64,000 nt of DNA from Alphaproteobacteria bacterium (GCA_022820945.1 JAJEEP010000049.1:62001-126000), one strand, 5' to 3'; positions 51,141-60,308 are shown, numbered from the stretch's first letter. A program made the numbers and translations. Notes: a model not told the origin generated them from the sequence alone.

Positions 51141-53054
51141 ATGCCGGAGACGCCGCATCTGGACCGCGTGAAGAGCCCCGAAGACCTGCGCAGCCTCTCG
51201 ATCAAGGAGCTCAAGAAAGTTGCCGAGGAGCTTCGCGCCGAGACCGTCGACGCCGTCTCGGTGACCGGCGGCCATCTGGGCGCAGGGCTCGGCGTGGTCG
51301 AGCTGACGGTTGCGTTGCACCACGTGTTCGACACCCCGCGCGACCGCCTCATCTGGGACGTGGGGCACCAGTCCTACCCGCACAAGATCATCACCGGGCG
51401 GCGCGACAAGATTCGCACCATCCGCCAGCCGGGCGGGCTCTACGGTTTCACCAAGCGGACCGAGAGCGAGTACGACCCCTTCGGCGCGGCGCATTCATCT
51501 ACCTCGATCTCCGCTGGCCTCGGCATGGCGGTGGCGAGCGGGCTCACTGGCGAGCCGCGCAACGTCATCTGCGTCATCGGCGACGGCGCCATGTCCGGCG
51601 GCATGGCCTACGAGGCGATGAACAACGCCGGCTCCATGCCGCCCCGCCTCATCGTCATCCTCAACGACAACGAGATGTCGATCGCGCCGGCGGTAGGCGC
51701 ACTCAACGCCTACCTCTCGCGGCTGCTCTCCAGCCACCAGTTCCGCAGCCTGCGGGAGCTCGGCAAGCAGTGGGCGCGGCGGCTGCCCAAGGCCATGGGC
51801 GACGCCGCCATGCGGGCCGAGGAATACTCCCGCGGCATGGTCACCGGCGGCACCCTCTTCGAGGAGCTGGGCTTCTTCTATATCGGGCCGATCGACGGCC
51901 ACAATCTGGACCATCTGGTCCCTGTGCTGCGCAACGTGCGCAAGGACGAGACGCCGGGGCCGGTGCTGCTCCACGTCGTCACCAGCAAGGGCAAGGGCTA
52001 CGAGCCCGCCGAGAGCGCGCCGGATCGCGGCCACGCGCTCGGCAAGTTCGACGTGGTGACGGGCGAGCAGAAGAAGGGCAAGGCCAAGGCGCCGAGCTAC
52101 ACCAGCGTGTTCGCCCAGAGCCTGATCAAGGAGGCCGACCGCGACGAGAAGATCGTGGCGCTGACCGCCGCCATGCCCTCCGGCACCGGGCTCGACAAAT
52201 TCGCGAAGGCGCACCCCACGCGCTGCTTCGACGTCGGCATCGCGGAGCAGCACTGCGTCACCTTCGCGGCAGGGATGGCGACGGAGGGCCTAAAACCCTT
52301 CGCCGCGATCTATTCGACCTTCCTGCAGCGCGCCTACGACCAGATCGTGCACGACGTCGCGATCCAGAAGCTGCCGGTCCGCTTCGCCATCGACCGCGCC
52401 GGCCTGGTCGGCGCCGACGGCCCGACGCATGCGGGCAGCTTCGACGTCACCTATCTCAGCACCCTCCCCGGCTTCATTGTCATGGCCGCGGCGGACGAGG
52501 CCGAGCTCGTGCACATGGTGCACACGGCGGCGAAGATCGACGACTGCCCCAGCGCCTTCCGATATCCGCGCGGCGAGGGCGTCGGCGTGCCGCTGCCCGA
52601 AACACCGCAAGAGCTCCCCATTGGCAAGGGGCGGATCGTGCGCGAGGGCACGGCCATCGCGATCGTCTCCCTCGGCGCCCGCCTGCAGGAGGCGCTGGCC
52701 GCAGCCGACGACCTGCAGACGCGGGGGCTGTCGACCACCGTGGCCGATGCCCGCTTCGCCAAGCCGCTGGACGAGGACCTGATCCGCCGTCTGGCGCGTG
52801 AGCACGAGGTGGTCATCACCATCGAGGAAGGCTCCATCGGCGGCTTCGGCGCCCACGTCATGCAGTTCCTGGCTATGGCGGGCTACCTCGACTCCGGCCT
52901 CAAGATCAGGCCGATGCTCCTGCCCGACCGCTTCGTGGCCCACGGCACGCCCGCCGGCATGTACGAGGACGCGGGGCTGACCGCGCGCGACATCGCCGAC
53001 ATGGCGATCGCCGCCCTCGGCAGCAACTCGGCCACCCAGCCGCAACGCGCCTGA
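51141..53054 (+). CDS. dxs: 1-deoxy-D-xylulose-5-phosphate synthase
   Basis: 637 residues, full length. Thiamine diphosphate motif [33 protein letters not shown] near the N-terminus, the catalytic Glu in [23 protein letters not shown], and the transketolase C domain ([29 protein letters not shown]-like). First step of the MEP isoprenoid pathway: pyruvate plus glyceraldehyde 3-phosphate. Directly followed (5 bp) by squalene-hopene cyclase, tying precursor supply to hopanoid synthesis. RBS AGAGGGAG lies before the ATG at 51141. Confidence 0.95.
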   Translation: MPETPHLDRVKSPEDLRSLSIKELKKVAEELRAETVDAVSVTGGHLGAGLGVVELTVALHHVFDTPRDRLIWDVGHQSYPHKIITGRRDKIRTIRQPGGLYGFTKRTESEYDPFGAAHSSTSISAGLGMAVASGLTGEPRNVICVIGDGAMSGGMAYEAMNNAGSMPPRLIVILNDNEMSIAPAVGALNAYLSRLLSSHQFRSLRELGKQWARRLPKAMGDAAMRAEEYSRGMVTGGTLFEELGFFYIGPIDGHNLDHLVPVLRNVRKDETPGPVLLHVVTSKGKGYEPAESAPDRGHALGKFDVVTGEQKKGKAKAPSYTSVFAQSLIKEADRDEKIVALTAAMPSGTGLDKFAKAHPTRCFDVGIAEQHCVTFAAGMATEGLKPFAAIYSTFLQRAYDQIVHDVAIQKLPVRFAIDRAGLVGADGPTHAGSFDVTYLSTLPGFIVMAAADEAELVHMVHTAAKIDDCPSAFRYPRGEGVGVPLPETPQELPIGKGRIVREGTAIAIVSLGARLQEALAAADDLQTRGLSTTVADARFAKPLDEDLIRRLAREHEVVITIEEGSIGGFGAHVMQFLAMAGYLDSGLKIRPMLLPDRFVAHGTPAGMYEDAGLTARDIADMAIAALGSNSATQPQRA

Positions 53055-53059
53055 CGCTT

Positions 53060-55051
53060 ATGGAGGTTGCGCGCGCCGGCCCGGACCGGCGGAGTGAAAC
53101 CATCGTCCGCCAGCCGTCGGACAGTCATAACGGCCCCGTTCCAGCCCCCGACATCGAACAGGTCATCGAGGATGCCGCCGCCGGCCTGCGCGGCCTCCAG
53201 CATGACGACGGCCACTGGCTGTTCGAGCTCGAGGCCGACGCGACCATCCCGGCCGAGTACGTCCTCCTCAACCACTTCCTCGACGAACTCGATCCAGAGA
53301 CCGAGGCGCGGCTCGGTACCTACATCCGCAGCCGCCAGGCCGATCACGGCGGCTGGCCCCTCTTCCACGGCGGCGCGTTCGACATCAGCTGCACCGTCAA
53401 GGCCTACTACGCCCTCAAGCTGATCGGCGACGACCCGGAGGCGCCGTACATGGTGCGCGCCCGCAAGGCCGTGCTTGCCGCCGGCGGTGCGGCCCGATGC
53501 AACGTGTTCACGCGCATCACGCTCGCGCTCTTCGGCCAGGTGCCGTGGCGCGCGGTGCCGTCCATGCCGGTGGAGATGATCAACCTGCCGCGGTGGTTCC
53601 CCTTCCACCTGGACAAGGTCTCCTACTGGTCGCGCACCACCATCGTGCCGCTCACGATCCTGCTCGCGCTCAAGCCCCGCGCGAAGAACCCGCGCGGCAT
53701 CGGCATCGCGGAGCTGTTCACCGCTCCGCCGGAGCGAGAATGGCACTACTTCCCGAGGCGAACCGTCACCCAACGGTCCTTCTTGACTCTCGACCGTGTG
53801 CTCACGGTCGGTGAGAAGGCGATACCTGGCGGGGTGCGGCGCCGCGCGATCGACAAGGCGCTCGACTGGTGCATGACCCGGCTCAACGGCGAGGACGGCC
53901 TGGGCGCGATCTTCCCGCCGATGGCCAACGTCGTCATGGCCTTCGATGCGCTGGGCTATGGGCCCGATCATCCGCCGCGCCGCACCGCCCGCCGCGCGCT
54001 CGACCTGCTGCTGACCGAGCCAGTGAACGGCAGCCAGTATTGCCAGCCCTGCGTCTCGCCGGTGTGGGACACAGGCCTCGCCGCGCACAGCCTGATGGAG
54101 TGCGACAGCGAGGAGAATCACCGAGCGGCGGAGGACTCCCTCCCCTGGCTCGCCGACCTCCAGATCCGCGATGTCGCGGGCGACTGGGCGGCGATGCGGC
54201 CCGCCGCCCCGCCGGGCGGCTGGGCCTTCCAGTACCGCAACGATTACTACCCTGACGTGGACGACACGGCGGTGGTGGCCATGGCACTGCACCGCGCCGA
54301 TCCCGAGGCCCACCGCGAGGCGATCGAGCGGGCGGCCGAATGGATCGTCGCCATGCAGAACGAGAACGGCGGATGGGGCTCCTTCGACGCCGAGAACGAG
54401 CACTATTCGCTCAACCACATTCCCTTCGCCGACCACGGCGCCCTGCTCGACCCCGCGACCGCCGACGTGAGCGCACGGTGCGTGAGCTTCCTCTGTCAGA
54501 TCGGCTACACGCGCGAGCACGAGACCGTCGCCAAGGGGCTCGCCTATCTCCTCGCCGAGCAGGAGGAGAACGGCTCCTGGTTCGGCCGCTGGGGCACCAA
54601 CTACATCTACGGCACCTGGTCGGTGCTCTGCGCGTTGAACGCCGCCGGCGAGGACCCGGCGTCGCCCGCCATCCGCAAGGCGGTCGCCTGGCTCGAAGCC
54701 AAGCAGCGCGCCGACGGCGGCTGGGGCGAGACCGGGGACAGCTACTACGCTGAGCGCATCGAGCGCTCGTTCGACGTGGTCTCGACCCCGTCGCAGACCG
54801 CGTGGGCGCTGCTCGGGCTCATGGCCGTGGGCGAGGTCGGGAGCGACTCGGTCGGGCGCGGCGTCGACTATCTCTGCCGCGCCGAGCGCGAGGGCGCGAA
54901 GTGGCTGGAGGACGACTACACCGCCGTCGGCTTCCCGCGCGTCTTCTACCTCCGCTACCACGGCTACAGCGCCTACTTCCCGCTCTGGGCGCTGGCGCGC
55001 TACCGCTCGCTTGTGCGCGGCAACGCCCCCCGCCCGCGCTACGGCATGTAG
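53060..55051 (+). CDS. shc: Squalene-hopene cyclase
   Basis: 663 residues, full length. The protonating DxDD motif is at about 399-402 (YYPDVDDTAVV); QW repeats include QNENGGWGSFD, QEENGSWFGRWGTNYIYGTW and KQRADGGWGETGDSYY, and the C-terminal GFPRVFYLRYHGYSAYFPLWAL is diagnostic. This membrane-associated enzyme folds squalene into hopene and hopanol. Sits between dxs and hpnG in the same direction, so likely one operon. Confidence 0.95.
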   Translation: MEVARAGPDRRSETIVRQPSDSHNGPVPAPDIEQVIEDAAAGLRGLQHDDGHWLFELEADATIPAEYVLLNHFLDELDPETEARLGTYIRSRQADHGGWPLFHGGAFDISCTVKAYYALKLIGDDPEAPYMVRARKAVLAAGGAARCNVFTRITLALFGQVPWRAVPSMPVEMINLPRWFPFHLDKVSYWSRTTIVPLTILLALKPRAKNPRGIGIAELFTAPPEREWHYFPRRTVTQRSFLTLDRVLTVGEKAIPGGVRRRAIDKALDWCMTRLNGEDGLGAIFPPMANVVMAFDALGYGPDHPPRRTARRALDLLLTEPVNGSQYCQPCVSPVWDTGLAAHSLMECDSEENHRAAEDSLPWLADLQIRDVAGDWAAMRPAAPPGGWAFQYRNDYYPDVDDTAVVAMALHRADPEAHREAIERAAEWIVAMQNENGGWGSFDAENEHYSLNHIPFADHGALLDPATADVSARCVSFLCQIGYTREHETVAKGLAYLLAEQEENGSWFGRWGTNYIYGTWSVLCALNAAGEDPASPAIRKAVAWLEAKQRADGGWGETGDSYYAERIERSFDVVSTPSQTAWALLGLMAVGEVGSDSVGRGVDYLCRAEREGAKWLEDDYTAVGFPRVFYLRYHGYSAYFPLWALARYRSLVRGNAPRPRYGM

Positions 55052-55073
55052 CAACTCACGCGACCGGGGGCGC

Positions 55074-55856
55074 ATGGCTGACCGGTCCCGCATCGGCATC
55101 GTCACGGGCCTCATGGCAGAGGCTGCAACCCTGCCCGAGGGCGATTTCTGGATCGCGGTCTCAGCGGCGAGCCCTGCGCGCGCGGCGCAGGCAGCCGACG
55201 CCATGATTGCGGGCGGTGCCAGGTTGCTGGTGAGTTACGGCGTTGCCGCCGGGATCGATCCGCGTCTCGGCCCTGGTGCCCTGCTGCTCCCCGAAACGGT
55301 GATCGCCCACGAGGGGGAGGTCGAGACGCCCGACCGCGGCGGCGTGCGCGACCAGCTTCAGCGGATGACCTCCTTCAGGCGGGAGGAGGGACGAGGCCCG
55401 CCGGAGCCGCCGCCGAAAGAGGACTACCTGCCGGTGGACACCACCGTGCGCGAGGCGCTTTCCCAGGGTCTCGGGGAACGCACTGAAGGCGGCGCGCTCG
55501 CCGGCGTCGACCACCCGCTGATGTACGGCGACCAGAAGCTCTCGCTCTTCGCTCAGACCCGCGCCAGGGCCGCGGACATGGAGAGCCACGTCGTCGCCCG
55601 CGCTGCCGCGGCGGCCGGCGTCCCCTTCGTCGTCATCCGCGTCGTCAGCGACCCGAGCAACAGGTCGCTGCCGCGAGCCGCCCTGGCCGGGATCACCGAG
55701 GACGGCCGCATCGACGGCGGAGCGGTCGCGGGCGCGCTGCTGCGGCGCCCGTGGGAGTGCATGGATATGCTGACGCTCGCGCTCGACGGAGCGCAGGCGA
55801 TGCGCCGGCTACGCCGCGTTGGTCGCCGGGCGGCGCCCCTTCTCGCGAGCCTCTGA
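55074..55856 (+). CDS. hpnG: Hopanoid-associated phosphorylase/nucleosidase HpnG
   Basis: 260 residues, a nucleoside phosphorylase fold: IGIVTGLMAEAATLP, ARLLVSYGVAAGIDP, ADMESHVVARAAAAAGVPFVVIRVVSD. HpnG removes adenine from adenosylhopane to give ribosylhopane. It follows shc by 22 bp. The 3' end overlaps the convergent hpnH gene over 48 bp (55809-55856), unusual for two genes of the same pathway. Confidence 0.88.
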   Translation: MADRSRIGIVTGLMAEAATLPEGDFWIAVSAASPARAAQAADAMIAGGARLLVSYGVAAGIDPRLGPGALLLPETVIAHEGEVETPDRGGVRDQLQRMTSFRREEGRGPPEPPPKEDYLPVDTTVREALSQGLGERTEGGALAGVDHPLMYGDQKLSLFAQTRARAADMESHVVARAAAAAGVPFVVIRVVSDPSNRSLPRAALAGITEDGRIDGGAVAGALLRRPWECMDMLTLALDGAQAMRRLRRVGRRAAPLLASL

Positions 55857-56981
55857 CGCCGCCTCTTCGGCCAGGCGGATCTCGCGCAGCTTCTCCTGCA
55901 CGTGCCGATCGAACATGTACTGGGCGGGCCGCGCCTTGGTCAGGTCGATCTCGGGCACCATCGGCCCGGTCGTCCTGATCCCCCGCAGCTTGATCATCAG
56001 CGCGGCCCAGGGCCGGGCGAGCGAGTGCTCCGCCGCCGTCGGCTCGTAGCCGCAATGGACCATGCAGTCGGCGCACTTCTCGTAGCGGCCGGTGCCGTAG
56101 GAGTCCCAGTCGGTCTCCTCCATCAGCGCGCGGAAGCTCCCGGTATAGCCTTCGCCGATCAGGTAGCAGGGCTTCTGCCAGCCGAAGACGTTGCGCGTCG
56201 GGTTGCCCCAGGGCGTGCACTGGAAATCCTGGTTGCCGGCGAGGAAGTCCAGGAAGAGGCTGGACTGGCTGAACCGCCACTTCTTGCCCGCGCCGCGCGC
56301 GAAGATGTCGCGGAACAGCTCCTTGGTCTTGCTGCGGTTGAGGAAGTGCTGCTGGTCCGGCGCGCGCTCGTAGGAATAGCCGGGCGAGACCGTGATCGCC
56401 TCGGCGCCGAGCTCGTCGGTGACGAAATCGAAGAATTCCGCAAGCCGCTCTGCCGGGTGGCCGTCGAAGACGGTGGCGTTGACGTTGACCCGGAAGCCCC
56501 GGCTCCGCGCCTCCTTGATCGCCGCCACCGCGCGCTTGAACGTGCCGGGCTGATCGACCGCGTGGTCGTGCTCCTCCTCCAGACCGTCCAGGTGGACCGA
56601 GAAGGTCAGGTACTTGGTCGGCGTGAAGAGATCGAGCTTCTTCTTCAGCAGCAGCGCGTTCGTGCAGAGATAGACGAACTTCTTGCGCGCAATGATGCCG
56701 CTAACGATCTCGCCGATCTCCGGGTGGATCAGCGGCTCGCCGCCGGGGATCGAGACCATCGGCGCGCCGCACTCGTCCACCGCCTGCAGGCACTCGTCGA
56801 CGCTCAGGCGCTGGTTCAGAATCTCGGGTGGGTAGTCGATCTTGCCGCAACCGGGGCACGCGAGGTTGCAGCGGAACAGCGGCTCCAGCATGAGCACGAG
56901 GGGATAGCGCTTCTCGCCCCCGAGCTTCTTGCCGACGATATAGGCGCCGACGCGGATCTTCTGGATCAGCGGGACGGACAT
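55809..56981 (-). CDS. hpnH: Adenosyl-hopene transferase HpnH (radical SAM)
   Basis: 390 residues. The radical SAM CxxxCxxC motif is Cys38, Cys42 and Cys45 in FRCNLACPGCGK. A short SPASM-like C-terminal region contains CTPWGNPTRNVFGWQKPCYL and KCADCMVHCGYEP, typical of HpnH. It joins the 5'-deoxyadenosyl radical to diploptene, the first step of extended hopanoid side chains, and feeds HpnG. It is the downstream gene of the ispH-hpnH pair (6 bp apart) on the minus strand. Confidence 0.93.
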   Translation of the reverse strand: MSVPLIQKIRVGAYIVGKKLGGEKRYPLVLMLEPLFRCNLACPGCGKIDYPPEILNQRLSVDECLQAVDECGAPMVSIPGGEPLIHPEIGEIVSGIIARKKFVYLCTNALLLKKKLDLFTPTKYLTFSVHLDGLEEEHDHAVDQPGTFKRAVAAIKEARSRGFRVNVNATVFDGHPAERLAEFFDFVTDELGAEAITVSPGYSYERAPDQQHFLNRSKTKELFRDIFARGAGKKWRFSQSSLFLDFLAGNQDFQCTPWGNPTRNVFGWQKPCYLIGEGYTGSFRALMEETDWDSYGTGRYEKCADCMVHCGYEPTAAEHSLARPWAALMIKLRGIRTTGPMVPEIDLTKARPAQYMFDRHVQEKLREIRLAEEAASEAREKGRRPATNAA

Positions 56982-56987
56982 GAGCCC

Positions 56988-57983
56988 CTACTCGGCGGGC
57001 GCCGCACCGGCGGCCGGCTCCTGCGCCTTGCCGTTGCCGCTCGCCTCGACCAGCTCGGCCGGCAGCTTGAAGCGCACCCGCTCCTTGATCCCGTCCTGAA
57101 TCTGCAGCTCGACCGTGTTGATCTCACGCAGCCGGGCGACCAGGTCCTGCACCAGCTCCTCGGGCGCCGATGCGCCGGCGGTCACGCCCACGCGGCGCAC
57201 GCCGTCGAACCACGTCGGGTCGAGGTCGCGGGCGTCGTCGATCAGGTGGGTTGGCACGCCCATCTCCTCGCCGATCTCCCGCAGGCGGTTGGAGTTGGAG
57301 CTGTTGCGCGCACCCACCACGAGGATCAGCTCCACCTCTTCCGCGAGCTTGCGCACCGAGGCCTGGCGGTTCTGCGTCGCGTAGCAGATGTCCTTCACAT
57401 CGGGGCCGGAAATGCTCGGAAAGCGCGAGGTCAGCGCCTCGATCACGTCGCGGGTGTCGTCGACGCTGAGCGTGGTCTGGGTGACGTAGGCGACCTTGTC
57501 GGGATTGGCCACCTCCAGCTTGGCGACGTCGGCGGGCGTGGCAACGATATGGACGCCGTTTTTCACGCGGCCGCTGGTGCCCTCGACCTCGGGGTGCCCG
57601 TCGTGGCCGATCAGGATGATCTCGCGGCCCTCGTGCTCGTAGCGCCGCGCCTCGATATGCACCTTGGCCACCAGCGGGCAGGTCGCGTCGATCACCGGGA
57701 GGTTGCGGAGCGCGGCTTCGCTCTCCACCTTCTCCGAGACGCCGTGGGCGCTGAAGATCGTGACCGCGCCTTCCGGCACCTCGTCGATCTCCTCGACGAA
57801 GACCGCGCCCTTCTTGCGCAGATCGTCCACTACCCGCTTGTTGTGCACGATTTCGTGGCGGACGTAGACCGGCGGGCCAAAGACTTCGAGCGCCCGCTCA
57901 ACGATCTCGATTGCCCGCTCGACGCCCGCGCAGAAGCCCCTGGGCTCCGCCAGGATGACCTGCATGCTGCCGTTGTCGCCCAC
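56988..57983 (-). CDS. ispH: 4-hydroxy-3-methylbut-2-enyl diphosphate reductase
   Basis: 331 residues. The three cluster cysteines are in [13 protein letters not shown] (Cys18), [13 protein letters not shown] and [12 protein letters not shown]; Glu in TQTTLS region and the [16 protein letters not shown] substrate motif are present. Last step of the MEP pathway giving IPP and DMAPP, using a [4Fe-4S] cluster. The C-terminal 20 residues ([15 protein letters not shown]) are a flexible tail. With hpnH it forms the opposite arm of the hopanoid/isoprenoid locus. A later start at residue 7 ([10 protein letters not shown]) is also possible. Confidence 0.94.
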   Translation of the reverse strand: MGDNGSMQVILAEPRGFCAGVERAIEIVERALEVFGPPVYVRHEIVHNKRVVDDLRKKGAVFVEEIDEVPEGAVTIFSAHGVSEKVESEAALRNLPVIDATCPLVAKVHIEARRYEHEGREIILIGHDGHPEVEGTSGRVKNGVHIVATPADVAKLEVANPDKVAYVTQTTLSVDDTRDVIEALTSRFPSISGPDVKDICYATQNRQASVRKLAEEVELILVVGARNSSNSNRLREIGEEMGVPTHLIDDARDLDPTWFDGVRRVGVTAGASAPEELVQDLVARLREINTVELQIQDGIKERVRFKLPAELVEASGNGKAQEPAAGAAPAE

Positions 57984-58189
57984 CTTAGGCCCTCGCTCAG
58001 TCCTGGGGGTGCTCGGGGCGGGATCGTCGACTCCGCTCCCTGAGCCACCGCCTCACCCTATCGCAGACCCACGATTCCGACAACACACGCGTTCCCCATC
58101 CGTTTGCGCAACCGGCCTCCCCAGAAGGCGGGCTGTCGGCCTGGGATTTTTGGCAAGAAACAAACATTTTGAGGCGGCACGAGCCGGGA

Positions 58190-58669
58190 TCATGCGGGAT
58201 TCCCGTCTACGTCCAAAGGATTCCGTCCCATGCGTCGGTCGGCGCTGACGGGGCGGGGCATCCCCTCGCGCTCCGCAAGCAGCTCGCCCGCGCCTTCGAT
58301 GCGCAACAGCGCAAGGGCGAGGCGGGCGATCTCAATCGGCGCCACCGGTTCTCCATCCCTGTCGAGCGTGGCCACCGTCATCGCCGCCGCCGCGCCCACG
58401 GCCTCGAGCGCGACCGGCCGGGTGCCTTCCCTGGCGCTCTCGACGATGGCAGCCGCCCAGGTCTTGGCGGCGCGGTCGATCTCGCGTTGCCGGTGGATCT
58501 GCGCGCGCCTGCGCTTGACGTAGCGGCCCACGGACGAGCGCGAGCACGCGGCGCCGTGTGCGCGAATCACCACCGCGATGGCGTCGATGGTGGCGCCGTC
58601 CTCGATCGCCACGTCCACGGCGGCGCGGATCTCGGGCAGCAACAGCTCAATTGTGGAACGCCGGCTCAT
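58190..58669 (-). CDS. Orphan Mu gp27-like (DUF3486) protein
   Basis: 159 residues. The N-terminal part, SRRSTIELLLPEIRAAV...ATIDAIAVVIRAHGAACSRSSVGRYVKRRR, is that of the DUF3486 family, phage Mu gp27, thought to act with the terminase in head packaging. The rest is Ala-rich helix. No other phage genes lie nearby; neighbours are ispH and cutA. GAGAGGAT precedes the ATG at 58667-58669. An in-frame ATG further upstream falls inside the conserved repeat word CCATGG and would add MVRCTASGVRFSIAPHNARGCD. It is probably a relic of a transposable phage or cargo of the flanking repeat. Confidence 0.7.
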   Translation of the reverse strand: MSRRSTIELLLPEIRAAVDVAIEDGATIDAIAVVIRAHGAACSRSSVGRYVKRRRAQIHRQREIDRAAKTWAAAIVESAREGTRPVALEAVGAAAAMTVATLDRDGEPVAPIEIARLALALLRIEGAGELLAEREGMPRPVSADRRMGRNPLDVDGNPA

Positions 58670-58737
58670 ATCGCATCCTCTCGCGTTGTGTGGCGCGATG
58701 CTGAAGCGGACGCCGGAAGCTGTGCACCGCACCATGG
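58190..58737 (+). repeat. Dispersed repeat, long copy C enclosing the gp27-like gene
   Basis: The left word TCATGCGGGATTC (58190-58202) and the right word GTGCACCGCACCATGG (58722-58737) are the end words of copies A and B, in the same relative orientation as copy B. Between them lies the gp27-like gene; its stop codon is inside the left word. The stretch beyond the right end (TCCGGTGACTCGCG) is also similar to copy B. Confidence 0.5.
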
Positions 58738-58868
58738 TCCGGTGACTCGCGAGCGACGAGGCTACGCTACGCTCCCCTCCCCTTATGGTGCCGCTGGACC
58801 ATTCGTCCGCCGCACGCGACGTGCTGTATCGTCGGGCAAGCGCACGGAAACCACGAGAGGGCCGAGAG

Positions 58869-59210
58869 ATGACGCACGTCGCCGTATGCGTGACCGCCCC
58901 GAGCCGCGCCGAGGCCGAGGCCATCGGCCGCGCGCTGGTCGAAGCGCGCCTCGCGGCGTCGGTCAACATCGTGCCGGCCGTGTCGTCCTTCTACTGGTGG
59001 GAGGGTGCGCTCCGCGAAGGCGACGAGGCCATGCTATGGGCGAAGACCCGCTCCGATCTCGTCGAGCCACTCACGGCCAAGGTCAAGGCGCTGCACAGCT
59101 ACACCTGCCCCTGCGTCATCGCGCTCCCGATCAGGGGCGGCAATCCCGACTACCTCGCCTGGATCGACGCCGAGACTGCGACTCCGCCCACCGATGCCGA
59201 CAAGGCATGA
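58869..59210 (+). CDS. cutA: Divalent-cation tolerance protein CutA
   Basis: 113 residues. VAVCVTAPSRAEAEAIGRALVEARLAASVNIVPAVSSFYWWEGAL is the standard CutA opening, followed by EAMLWAKTRSDLVEPLTAKVKALHSYTCPCVIALPI and YLAWID. CutA is a small trimeric, ferredoxin-like-fold protein; the copper-tolerance link is historical and its true role is uncertain. ATG at 58869. Convergent with the antitoxin gene. Confidence 0.92.
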   Translation: MTHVAVCVTAPSRAEAEAIGRALVEARLAASVNIVPAVSSFYWWEGALREGDEAMLWAKTRSDLVEPLTAKVKALHSYTCPCVIALPIRGGNPDYLAWIDAETATPPTDADKA

Positions 59211-59267
59211 CCCGGCGCTGACGAGACGGGCGCTATGGAACAGACCTTCAGGTATCGAAGGGAAGTC

Positions 59268-59516
59268 TCACGTTTCCTCGCCACCGCCTTCGAACGCCGT
59301 CTGTAGGTCGTCAGGGAGCGGCTCGAAGAAGGCGGCGGGAATGGTCATCCCCCGATCTATGCCCACCGGGCGTGGCTCGCGTGCCGGTTTGGGGAGCGCG
59401 CGAATCTCGGCAATCGGTACGTTGCGCCGGCACAGGACAATCGTCTCGCCTCGCTCGACGCGCTTGAGATAACGCGAGAGGTGCGCCTTGGCCTCAGTCA
59501 CATTGACCCAAATCAT
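59268..59516 (-). CDS. Phd/YefM-type antitoxin, apparently without its own toxin
   Basis: 82 residues. IWVNVTEAKAHLSRYLKRVERGETIVLCRRNVPIAEIRAL is a prevent-host-death antitoxin N-terminus (DNA-binding dimer), with a C-terminal tail that would wrap a toxin (IPAAFFEPLPDDL). It lies 53 bp downstream of the PIN toxin gene, which already has a cognate antitoxin upstream. No toxin gene follows. It may be a second, solitary antitoxin or the remains of a tandem module. ATG at 59514-59516. Confidence 0.8.
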   Translation of the reverse strand: MIWVNVTEAKAHLSRYLKRVERGETIVLCRRNVPIAEIRALPKPAREPRPVGIDRGMTIPAAFFEPLPDDLQTAFEGGGEET

Positions 59517-59569
59517 GTTCCTCTCACTGATCACAGTCCCTGTAAGTTTCGAGGCGCATGAGACGTCCC

Positions 59570-59947
59570 TTACCACTGCCGGTCGACGCCGATGGCGTCG
59601 AAGACCTCATCGATCGAGACCAGCGCGCAATTCTCCAGCCTCGCCTGGGCCGCAAGTAGCCGGTCCCACGGATCGCGGTGGTCCCAATCGAATTGCGCCG
59701 CATACTCGGCATGGTCGTGGGTGATGGGAAGGTCCTCGACGTCGTTGCGCCTGAGCGCCGCCCGCAGCTCCTGCGGCGGCAAGGCGATGCGGCTGCGCTG
59801 CGCCTTCCACTCAAGCTCGTAGATCGAGACCGCGCTGATGAGCAGCACGTTCTCGCGATCCAGAATCAACCCCCTTGCGGTCGCAGACAGTCTCGGACTG
59901 CCCGCGACCCACCAGTAGACGGCATGGCTATCGAGAAGCAGCCTCAC
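59570..59947 (-). CDS. PIN-domain (VapC-type) toxin
   Basis: 125 residues. The acidic metal site of PIN ribonucleases is visible: Asp6 in LLLDSHAVYWW, Glu44 in SIYELEWK, and Asp92/Asp95 in DHRDPWDRLLAAQARLE, with a final acidic SIDEVFD. Such toxins cut tRNA or rRNA. The GTG start at 59945-59947 shares bases with the antitoxin TGA (GTGA overlap), so translation is coupled to the antitoxin. An in-frame upstream start would only duplicate antitoxin coding sequence. Confidence 0.87.
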   Translation of the reverse strand: MRLLLDSHAVYWWVAGSPRLSATARGLILDRENVLLISAVSIYELEWKAQRSRIALPPQELRAALRRNDVEDLPITHDHAEYAAQFDWDHRDPWDRLLAAQARLENCALVSIDEVFDAIGVDRQW

Positions 59948-60225
59948 GAAGCCTTCGGCGGGCCGCGCCAAATGCCGAGGGTGTCGCTGTAGCTGCCCGC
60001 GTCGATCATGGCCTGCTCCGGATCCTCGTGGTCGAAGAGGTCATCGGGCAGGTTGAGGTGCTGGAGCGGCGCGGCTTCCCGCTGCCCGGCCTCGGCCGGC
60101 GGCACGATGCGCGCCTGCGGCTCGCTCCCCTTGGTGATCATGATTTCTTCGCCCTCCTTGGCGCGCGCCAGGAGGCTGGAGAAGCTGGCACGGGCCTCGG
60201 CAACCTTGAAGACCTTGGTCGGCAT
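59944..60225 (-). CDS. Phd/YefM-type antitoxin of the PIN toxin
   Basis: 93 residues. KVFKVAEARASFSSLLARAKEGEEIMITKGSEPQARIVP is the Phd-like DNA-binding part, and the C-terminal DLFDHEDPEQAMIDAG region is the acidic toxin-binding tail. It precedes and overlaps the PIN toxin gene, the usual antitoxin-first order. A promoter with an overlapping inverted repeat lies 55-85 bp upstream, as expected for autorepression. Confidence 0.87.
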   Translation of the reverse strand: MPTKVFKVAEARASFSSLLARAKEGEEIMITKGSEPQARIVPPAEAGQREAAPLQHLNLPDDLFDHEDPEQAMIDAGSYSDTLGIWRGPPKAS

Positions 60226-60279
60226 GGTCCCAATCCCCTATTCGCGCCAGCGACGAACACCGTGCTCGCCCTCCCAAGA

Positions 60280-60308
60280 TATGTACAACATAGTTGATCA
60301 TGTTTCAA
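60280..60308 (-). promoter_or_regulatory. Promoter/operator of the antitoxin-toxin operon
   Basis: On the minus strand TTGAAA (60303-60308) and TACATA (60280-60285) are 17 bp apart. The 13-bp inverted repeat TATGTACAACATA (60280-60292) covers the -10, and TGATCA lies in the spacer; these are good candidates for antitoxin binding. The stretch is notably A+T-rich. Confidence 0.55.

Noticed and set aside
52883-55204. 773-codon minus-strand open frame opposite dxs and shc
   Set aside because: Same shadow effect; the plus strand holds unmistakable dxs and shc.
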